Shown: one piece after another, positions 58,671-64,000 of the stretch
Position numbering within the stretch: the stretch's first letter is position 1
Layout: each line of letters starts with the position of its first letter
Source of the DNA: Pantoea endophytica
GTDB taxonomy: Bacteria > Pseudomonadota > Gammaproteobacteria > Enterobacterales > Enterobacteriaceae
Length of the DNA stretch: 64,000 nucleotides
Direction: 5' to 3'
NCBI RefSeq assembly: GCF_002858935.1
Contig: NZ_PJRT01000027.1
Location: 62,001 to 126,000 of the forward strand
Position numbers and translations under genes: made by a program
Notes under the pieces: model-generated
Databases searched by the model: none
What the model was told of the DNA's origin: nothing
What the model saw: only the letters and a program-made list of their open reading frames with translations

Positions 58671-59840
58671 GTGTTGAAAAGGCGTCTGCTGGTAACTGTA
58701 TCTGGAATAATTATTTGGGCATCGTGGGCGCAGGCTGAAGACAGTATGCCGTTTCCCCTGACACCACCGCCGATTGATGCGGCTTCATGGGTGTTGATGG
58801 ACGCCACCACCGGACAAATTCTCACCGCTGGCAATCCGGATGAAGAGCGTAACCCGGCCAGCCTGACCAAACTGATGACCGGCTATGTCGTGGATCGCGC
58901 TATCGATCAGAATAAAATCAGCCGCGATGACAAAGTCACTATCGGCAAAGATGCGTGGGGCGCAGGCAATCCGGTGTTCAAAGGCTCCTCGCTGATGTTC
59001 CTCAAGCCGGGCGATCAGGTCACGGTGCGCGACCTGATGCGCGGCGTGATCATCGATTCCGGTAACGATGCCTGCGTAGCGCTGGCGGATCACGTGGCCG
59101 GCAGCGAAAGCAGCTTCGTCACCATGATGAACAGCTACGTGCAGAAACTCGGCCTGTCGCACACCCATTTCGAAACCGTGCACGGCCTCGATGCGCCGGG
59201 CCAGCACACCACCGCACGCGATCTGGCGGTGCTGTCGCGCGCCATCATCAGCGGCGAGCCCGATTTCTACGCCATGTACGGGGAGAAAAGCCTGACGTGG
59301 AACGGCATCACTCAAAACAACCGCAACGGCTTGCTGTGGGATCAAAATCTGCACGTCGATGGTCTGAAAACCGGCCACACCGAAAGCGCCGGTTTTAACA
59401 TCATCGCTTCCAACGTCGTCGGACGTCATCGCCTGATTGCGGTGATCATGGGCGGCAAGAGCCCGAAAGGGCGTGAAGATCAGGCGCGCAAGCTGCTGGT
59501 GTGGGGCCAAAACAGCTTTGATACCGTGCAACTGTTCCACGCAGGCAAAAAAATCGGTAGCGAAAACGTCTGGTACGGCAATCCGCATAAGGTCGATGTC
59601 GGCACCACGCAGGATATCTACCTGTCGCTGCCGCGCACAGAAGTGGCCAACGTGATGGCGAAATACGTTATCGATCGCAAAGATCTGGAAGCGCCGCTGA
59701 AAGCGGGCGAGCAGATTGGCGAAATTCAGGTGACGGACAAAGATAAGCAGTTGGCCAGCTATCCGCTCTACGCGCTGCAAGCGGTGGAAGAGGCAGGCAT
59801 CATTACGCGTATCAGCGATTACGTGAAACAGAAACTGTAA
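58671..59840 (+). CDS. dacD: D-alanyl-D-alanine carboxypeptidase DacD (PBP6b)
   Basis: 389 residues from GTG 58671 (GAGGAAG upstream); TTG 58674 would give MKRR as in E. coli and cannot be excluded. Signal peptide ends near WAQA-ED. Penicillin-binding motifs: S64-L-T-K67, S130-G-N and K233-T-G. Trims the terminal D-alanine of peptidoglycan in the periplasm; the C-terminal amphipathic tail (ITRISDYVKQKL) anchors it to the inner membrane. Confidence 0.94.
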   Translation: MLKRRLLVTVSGIIIWASWAQAEDSMPFPLTPPPIDAASWVLMDATTGQILTAGNPDEERNPASLTKLMTGYVVDRAIDQNKISRDDKVTIGKDAWGAGNPVFKGSSLMFLKPGDQVTVRDLMRGVIIDSGNDACVALADHVAGSESSFVTMMNSYVQKLGLSHTHFETVHGLDAPGQHTTARDLAVLSRAIISGEPDFYAMYGEKSLTWNGITQNNRNGLLWDQNLHVDGLKTGHTESAGFNIIASNVVGRHRLIAVIMGGKSPKGREDQARKLLVWGQNSFDTVQLFHAGKKIGSENVWYGNPHKVDVGTTQDIYLSLPRTEVANVMAKYVIDRKDLEAPLKAGEQIGEIQVTDKDKQLASYPLYALQAVEEAGIITRISDYVKQKL

Positions 59841-59859
59841 TCTGTCGCGTATTTCCGCG

Positions 59860-59891
59860 TCATCATCGTCGCCGTGATGCGGCGATGATGA
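59860..59891. other. Hairpin after dacD and contents of the dacD-yeeA gap
   Basis: Perfect 9-bp arms (59860-59868, 59883-59891) without a T-run, possibly a weak terminator. The rest of the 308-bp gap (59841-60148) holds a degenerate TCGCCATTCATGGC repeat at 59956-59970 and a 10-bp inverted repeat at 60001-60040; no good promoter was found. Confidence 0.5.
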
Positions 59892-60000
59892 CACAATCGC
59901 TGTAGGCGTTGCAGACCAGAAAGGTGTGCTGGTGCGCGATGACGTGATTTTCCGATCGCCATTCATGGCAACCGTTTTAATGCACGCACCAAACACGCTG

Positions 60001-60040
60001 CGTTACATCAATGTTTCTATTGGGAAAACCTGATGTAACG
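60001..60040. promoter_or_regulatory. 10-bp inverted repeat upstream of yeeA
   Basis: CGTTACATCA (60001-60010) and its exact reverse complement (60031-60040), 20 bp apart, about 109 bp before yeeA. A possible operator or mRNA stem. Confidence 0.35.
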
Positions 60041-60148
60041 TCCATGTTGTATTTCAGCAAAACCTGAAAAATAATTGCGTTCGACCCTGATGATGCAGCC
60101 GTCGACAGGGTAACATAGCGCGCAAATTTTTAGCGTTCCCGGACAACC

Positions 60149-61207
60149 ATGTTACGCGCTGACAAGCCCATCTCGCAGATTGAGTTCTGGTTCTACCGCC
60201 ACTATCGCACCGTACACGGCGTGCGTATCGCTATCGCCTTTGTGCTGTGTTTCCTGTTTGTGCGGCTCACCGACATTCCCGAAGGCACCTGGCCGCTGAT
60301 TACGCTGGTGGTCGTGATGGGGCCGATTTCCACCTGGGGCAACGTGCTGCCGCGCGTGGTGCAGCGCATTAGCGGCACCTTTGCCGGACTGATTTCTGGC
60401 CTGATCGCGCTCAAGCTTGAGCTGTTTTCACTGCCGGTGATGCTGGTGTGGTGCGCCGTTGTGATGGTGGTCTGTGGCTATCTGACGCTGGGAAAACATC
60501 CCTACATGGCGCTGCTGATCGGCATCACGCTCGGCGTGGTGGTTGGCGCACCGGCCGGGGATTTCACCATCGCCATGTGGCGCGGGGGCGATGTGATTCT
60601 CGGTTCACTGATGGCGCTGCTGTTCAGCGCCATCTGGGCGCAGCGCGCCTATACGCATTGGCGCATCCAGTTATCGGATGCGTTTATCGCCATGGCCAAA
60701 CTGCATCACACCGGCTTCTCCGCCAATTTGCTGGAGAAGCCGCGGCTGAATAAACCTTTTCAGAAATTGCTGAGCAGCGTGATCAAAATGCGCGCGCTGC
60801 TGGAGCCGGCGAGTAAAGAGACGCGCATTCCGAAATCGGTGTTTGAGGCGATCCAAACCATCAATCGCAATCTGGTCAACACCATGCAGATGCAAATTGA
60901 TGCATGGTGGTCGTCGCGTGAAAGCCACTTGATTATGCTCAACGCACCTACGCTGCGCCGCACCCAGCAGATGACAGAAGACACGCTAAATGCGCTGGCC
61001 ACGCTGATGGTGAAAGGCGAAACCGAGCAGATCACCGCCAACAGCCACGCGCTGGAGGAGATCACCCAGGAACTGGAGCAGCTGATTGCTAATCGCAGCG
61101 GACGTTCCGAAACCACGGCGATTTACGGCTACGTCTGGCTGAGCCTCGAACAGGCGCGTCAGCTGGAGCGTATGACCGATTTAGTGCGTCTGGCGCTGCG
61201 TAAATAG
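60149..61207 (+). CDS. yeeA: YeeA, FUSC-family inner membrane protein
   Basis: 352 residues, equal in length to E. coli YeeA. Six N-terminal membrane helices (residues about 25-170) and a cytoplasmic C-terminal half with helical, charged sequence. FUSC family, related to the aromatic-acid efflux protein AaeB; transport role not proven. Next to dacD and tmaR as in E. coli. Confidence 0.9.
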   Translation: MLRADKPISQIEFWFYRHYRTVHGVRIAIAFVLCFLFVRLTDIPEGTWPLITLVVVMGPISTWGNVLPRVVQRISGTFAGLISGLIALKLELFSLPVMLVWCAVVMVVCGYLTLGKHPYMALLIGITLGVVVGAPAGDFTIAMWRGGDVILGSLMALLFSAIWAQRAYTHWRIQLSDAFIAMAKLHHTGFSANLLEKPRLNKPFQKLLSSVIKMRALLEPASKETRIPKSVFEAIQTINRNLVNTMQMQIDAWWSSRESHLIMLNAPTLRRTQQMTEDTLNALATLMVKGETEQITANSHALEEITQELEQLIANRSGRSETTAIYGYVWLSLEQARQLERMTDLVRLALRK

Positions 61208-61368
61208 TTTTCTCAGGCAAGGACTTAATGTGAATCACCCTTTCTTTGCGCTAAGATAAGCGCCAGTCCGAATTTAGCGGTGAGAATTGCAACCCTGGCG
61301 GCCAAGCCGCTAAGCTAAACGTTATGACTATTCCGCCTGCCGACGCAGGCCTCAAGAAAGGTGCCAAC

Positions 61369-61689
61369 ATGGAAAATGCCAAGCAATCATTTCAGGACGT
61401 ACTGGAGTTTGTGCGTATGTTCCGTCGTAAAAACAAACTGCAGCGCGAAATCGTGGATAACGAGAAGAAAGTCCGTGATAACCAGAAACGTGTGCTGCTG
61501 CTGGACAACCTGAGTGAATACATCAAACCCGGCATGAGCATCGAGGCGGTGCAGGAAATTATCGCCAGCATGCGTGTGGACTATGAAGACCGCGTTGATG
61601 AGTACATCATCAAAAACGCTGACCTCTCCAAAGAGCGTCGCGAGCTGTCGAAGAAGTTGAAAGCGATGGGCGAGCCAAAAGCGCAATAA
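61369..61689 (+). CDS. tmaR: TmaR, pole-localizing PTS regulator (YeeX)
   Basis: 106 residues from ATG 61369 (AAGG upstream); the ORF start 45 bases earlier is rejected because relatives start [11 protein letters not shown]. Coiled-coil, charged protein ([39 protein letters not shown]). In E. coli it clusters at a cell pole and holds PTS enzyme I there. A terminator follows. Confidence 0.93.
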   Translation: MENAKQSFQDVLEFVRMFRRKNKLQREIVDNEKKVRDNQKRVLLLDNLSEYIKPGMSIEAVQEIIASMRVDYEDRVDEYIIKNADLSKERRELSKKLKAMGEPKAQ

Positions 61690-61712
61690 ATTTCCATCTA
61701 CCACTCATCTTG

Positions 61713-61739
61713 AGGTCGTCATTTATGACGACCTTTTTA
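61713..61739 (+). terminator. Intrinsic terminator after tmaR
   Basis: Perfect 10-bp arms (61713-61722, 61725-61734) with a 2-base loop and a T-run. The stem sequence GGTCGTCATTTATGACGACC resembles the dispersed repeat family in this window, suggesting a repeat acting as terminator. Confidence 0.8.
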
Positions 61740-61748
61740 TTTGGGAAT

Positions 61749-61797
61749 AGATAACCCCAATAACTCTTCTTGCGATTTAGAGTTATTGGGGTTATCT
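61749..61797. promoter_or_regulatory. Perfect 19-bp inverted repeat before hicA
   Basis: Arms 61749-61767 and 61779-61797 are exact inverted copies with an 11-base centre, ending 32 bp before the hicA start and followed by TTT. It may be the operator bound by the HicB ribbon-helix-helix domain, an mRNA hairpin, or a terminator. Confidence 0.6.
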
Positions 61798-61829
61798 TTT
61801 ATGCTTTCAGGACGCGGAAAGGCAATGGC

Positions 61830-62018
61830 ATGGATAGCAGATCATTAATGGCCGAGATCAAGGCCGATGGCTGGGAACTAATACGTGTGAACGGCAGCCA
61901 TCACCATTTTGTCCATCCGGTAAAAAAAGGGCTGGTGACGATACCGCACCCCAAAAAGGATTTGCCGATCAAAACGGTGAAAAGTATCAGGAAACAAGCC
62001 GGACTGACTGTCCATTAA
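61830..62018 (+). CDS. hicA: HicA mRNA interferase toxin
   Basis: 62 residues from ATG 61830 with GGAAAGG 7 bases upstream. YcfA/HicA double-stranded RNA-binding-like fold: LIRVNGSHHHFVHP contains the catalytic histidine (near residue 24), then VTIPHPKKDLPIKTVKSIRKQAGL. It cleaves mRNA when HicB is lost. hicB follows after 17 bp. Confidence 0.9.
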   Translation: MDSRSLMAEIKADGWELIRVNGSHHHFVHPVKKGLVTIPHPKKDLPIKTVKSIRKQAGLTVH

Positions 62019-62035
62019 TTCGAAAGAGGTGACGT

Positions 62036-62449
62036 ATGTTTTATCCCATCGCGATTGAGGCGGGTGACCAAAGCACGGCATTTGGCGTCACGGTGCCGGA
62101 TTTGCCGGGCTGTTTTTCTGCTGGAGATACGCTGGAAGCGGCGGTAACAAATGCCAAAGAGGCGATTATCGGCCATCTGGAGCTGCTGGTAGAATTAGAG
62201 CAGGACATCCCGGCGGTTTCTGAATTGAAATCGTTGATGAAAGATCCGCAATATGCAGGTTATGTTTGGGTGCTTATTGATGTGGATGTCACTCGCATTT
62301 TGGGCGGGTCCGAGAAAATCAACGTAACTTTGCCAAAACTGCTGATTGATCGCATTGACCGCTGCGTAGCGACGCATCCCGAATTCAAAACCCGTTCAGG
62401 TTTTTTGGCGCAGGTCGCGCTCGAGCGCATTGCGAAGACCCGTTCATAA
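62036..62449 (+). CDS. hicB: HicB antitoxin
   Basis: 137 residues. N-terminal HicB domain (YPIAIEAGDQSTAFGVTVPDLPGCFSAGDTLEAAVTNAKEAI) masks the toxin; C-terminal INVTLPKLLIDRIDRCVATHPEFKTRSGFLAQVALERI looks like a ribbon-helix-helix DNA-binding domain, so it can autorepress. GAGGTGACGT precedes the ATG. Confidence 0.9.
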   Translation: MFYPIAIEAGDQSTAFGVTVPDLPGCFSAGDTLEAAVTNAKEAIIGHLELLVELEQDIPAVSELKSLMKDPQYAGYVWVLIDVDVTRILGGSEKINVTLPKLLIDRIDRCVATHPEFKTRSGFLAQVALERIAKTRS

Positions 62450-62507
62450 GCTGCGTCGGGCACCCATTTATGGCGACCTGGCGCACAGTAATGGGCAATT
62501 CATATGA

Positions 62508-62537
62508 AACAGCGCGACGAATCGCGCTGTTTTTTTA
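62508..62537. terminator. Terminator between hicB and the GT8 gene
   Basis: Perfect 10-bp arms (62508-62517, 62522-62531), 4-base loop and a T-run on the plus strand. It abuts the stop of the convergent GT8 gene. A CCATTTATGGCGACC repeat fragment lies at 62464-62478. Confidence 0.85.
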
Positions 62538-63362
62538 TTCCACCGCGAACTCCCACCATAGCTTATCCAGCGCGTAGTAGCGGTCGCGTTCCGATTCAGG
62601 CTGATTCAGGTCGCGTTTCCACGGCTTCGCCAGAATAAAGTGCAGGTTCTTCACTTCATCTTCGCGCCACATCTTACTGTGCTGGAACTGTAAGGTTTTC
62701 AGCGCATTGTATTTGTACGAAAGCGGCAGCCAGCGATCCTCGAACACTTCATTAAGCAAATCCTGCTCGGAGAAGGGATAGCGGCGCAAATCGGTAATGC
62801 CCGCCACTTTTTCCTGCAGCCACGCAAACACCGCCAGATCCGGCTTCAGCACCAGGAAGCCGCCGTTCAGGTAGCGATCGAGCGTGGACGGTGCCGGTTC
62901 GCCGCGATCCTGCCAGGTATAGTGACAATTCTCTGGCTGCCAGCTGGCGGGATAACTGGCGATCTTATTGGGGTTGCAGCGACAGGCGTGGCACGCTGCC
63001 AGCGCATGCTTGCCCAGATCGAGCGTAAACAGCTCATCCATGTTGCGCAGCACCAGCATGTCGGCATCGAGAAATACTACGCGCTCACAATCAACCAGCT
63101 CCCACGCGCGCAGCTTGCTCCACACTTCTCCGAACTGCGCCGAGGCGTAATGCTGCTCCAGTTCGGCGTTTGGCATCAGCGGATCCACCGGATGGATCAC
63201 GCAGCCCAGCGCCTGCAACGCTTCACGCGTCTCCAGATCGATGGCGTCGGTGACCATGACAATTAGCGGCCAGCGGGTTTCGCTGCGCTTCAGCGAGCGG
63301 TGCAGCGCCTTCACGCCAATAAAATAGTTCGGCTGCGTTAATAGCGTTACCCATGCAAACAT
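62535..63362 (-). CDS. GT8 family glycosyltransferase
   Basis: 275 residues. GT8 (glycogenin-like) fold: FAWVTLLTQPNYFIGVKALHRSLKRS, the metal-binding DxD in VVFLDADMLVL (near residue 99) and LNGGFLVLKPDLAVFAWL. Cytoplasmic, no membrane helix; transfers a sugar from a nucleotide donor. Product unknown. It lies 18 bp after a lactone-oxidase-type gene on the same strand, so the two may act together. Confidence 0.85.
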   Translation of the reverse strand: MFAWVTLLTQPNYFIGVKALHRSLKRSETRWPLIVMVTDAIDLETREALQALGCVIHPVDPLMPNAELEQHYASAQFGEVWSKLRAWELVDCERVVFLDADMLVLRNMDELFTLDLGKHALAACHACRCNPNKIASYPASWQPENCHYTWQDRGEPAPSTLDRYLNGGFLVLKPDLAVFAWLQEKVAGITDLRRYPFSEQDLLNEVFEDRWLPLSYKYNALKTLQFQHSKMWREDEVKNLHFILAKPWKRDLNQPESERDRYYALDKLWWEFAVE

Positions 63363-63380
63363 GGTTTCTCCCCTTCAAAC

Positions 63381-64000
63381 TTAATCAAACAAAGCAGTGA
63401 CATAGTCATTGCTAAAACGGCGTTGTGGATCGAGCTGGTCGCGCACCGCGCGGAAAGCGTCCCACTGCGGATAGATATCGCGCCACTGATAGCGCTGCGG
63501 ATCGTAATATTTGCCCCAGTGCGGACGTCCGCCTTCGGCCGCCAGCAGCTTCTCGACTTCAGTGAGAAAATGCAGGCCATCCTGCGACAGCGAACCGTCA
63601 TCAGCGTAATAGACCACAAAGCCAAAGAAGCAGGTGGCGTGCTGATACGCCGGGCTGAGCCAGCCTTCAGACGCGCCGGTACAGCGCAGAATGATCGGAT
63701 AGTGCATGTGCGGATGATTCTCGGCATACCACGCTTTGATCTTGCTGATAATCTGCGGCGTTTTCTCCAGCGGCACGCCGATCTCGACGTTGATCTGCGG
63801 CACGGCAATGCCGCGACAAAATAGCTGATAGATATCGCCGCTGATGTCGGTGAAATCGCGGAAACGCGTCACGGTGCGGAACTGTTTACCCCCTTTGCCG
63901 TGAATCTGCGTATCGCGATGCATCTGCGCCAGCGTCTGGTCGATGGTGTCATTCAGGCTGCTGTCGGTGTCATCGCCATGCTCAATCACCTCGCGCTGAT
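63381..64000 (-). CDS. FAD-linked sugar-lactone oxidase (D-arabinono-1,4-lactone oxidase type), C-terminal part
   Basis: The frame is open at the right edge; about 206 residues remain. The ALO-type C-terminal domain is seen: VPQINVEIGVPLEKTPQIISKIKAW, GRPHWGKYYDP and DQLDPQRRFSNDYVTALFD, the last being the usual end of the family. The N-terminal FAD-binding domain should lie beyond the window. Probably oxidises a sugar lactone or alditol; substrate unknown. Likely co-transcribed with the GT8 gene. Confidence 0.8.
   Translation of the reverse strand, partial: QREVIEHGDDTDSSLNDTIDQTLAQMHRDTQIHGKGGKQFRTVTRFRDFTDISGDIYQLFCRGIAVPQINVEIGVPLEKTPQIISKIKAWYAENHPHMHYPIILRCTGASEGWLSPAYQHATCFFGFVVYYADDGSLSQDGLHFLTEVEKLLAAEGGRPHWGKYYDPQRYQWRDIYPQWDAFRAVRDQLDPQRRFSNDYVTALFD

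Overview
The window looks like a chromosomal segment of a plant-associated member of the Erwiniaceae, most likely Pantoea or a close Erwinia relative. This rests on three things seen here: an amylovoran/stewartan-type exopolysaccharide operon (wzc, wzy, ams-like genes, wzx, galF, galE), the enterobacterial order gnd ... hisIFAHBCDG-hisL, yeeZ, plaP, sbcB, dacD, yeeA, tmaR familiar from E. coli, and short dispersed palindromes headed by GTAG. Species cannot be fixed without a database search.

Layout. (1) 1-15.8 kb: the downstream part of an exopolysaccharide operon, from the C-terminal half of the Wzc tyrosine kinase, through a Wzy-type polymerase, an SGNH hydrolase plus acyltransferase pair, glycosyltransferases, AmsF, a pyruvyltransferase (AmsJ), AmsK and the Wzx flippase, to galF and galE. 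(2) 16.2-23.6 kb: an AT-rich O-antigen type operon behind a JUMPStart/ops element: rmlBDAC (dTDP-L-rhamnose), a GT2 glycosyltransferase, an RgpF-like rhamnan protein and an ABC exporter (Wzm, Wzt). (3) 23.7-28.9 kb: gnd, two minus-strand genes (one unrecognised, one glycosyltransferase) and a plus-strand methyltransferase with a C-terminal coiled coil. (4) 29.0-31.6 kb: three minus-strand housekeeping or accessory genes. (5) 31.7-39.0 kb: the complete his operon with leader peptide, attenuator and promoter. (6) 39.1-44.5 kb: yeeZ and an AT-rich gtrABC glucosylation cassette carrying a second gtrC-type gene broken by a frameshift in an A8 run. (7) 44.6-50.6 kb: putrescine use (puuB, puuR, puuD divergent from puuA) and the putrescine importer plaP, preceded by an overlapping 57-codon leader reading frame. 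(8) 50.8-56.9 kb: a tetronate-use cassette (DeoR regulator, ltnD, otnK, otnC, otnI, GntP-type permease). (9) 57-64 kb: sbcB, dacD, yeeA, tmaR, a hicAB toxin-antitoxin pair behind a perfect 19-bp inverted repeat, a GT8 glycosyltransferase and the end of a sugar-lactone oxidase.

How it fits together. The first 28 kb forms a surface-polysaccharide region in which a Wzx/Wzy-type exopolysaccharide and an ABC-exported, rhamnose-containing polymer lie side by side and can share nucleotide-sugar supply (GalF, GalE, Rml, Gnd). The gtr cassette further along could decorate a lipopolysaccharide or exopolysaccharide with glucose. The remaining islands (puu/plaP, otn, hicAB, GT8/oxidase) sit between conserved backbone genes, several of them bordered by GTAG-headed palindromes. 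No rRNA, tRNA, CRISPR array, complete insertion sequence or phage integrase was seen.
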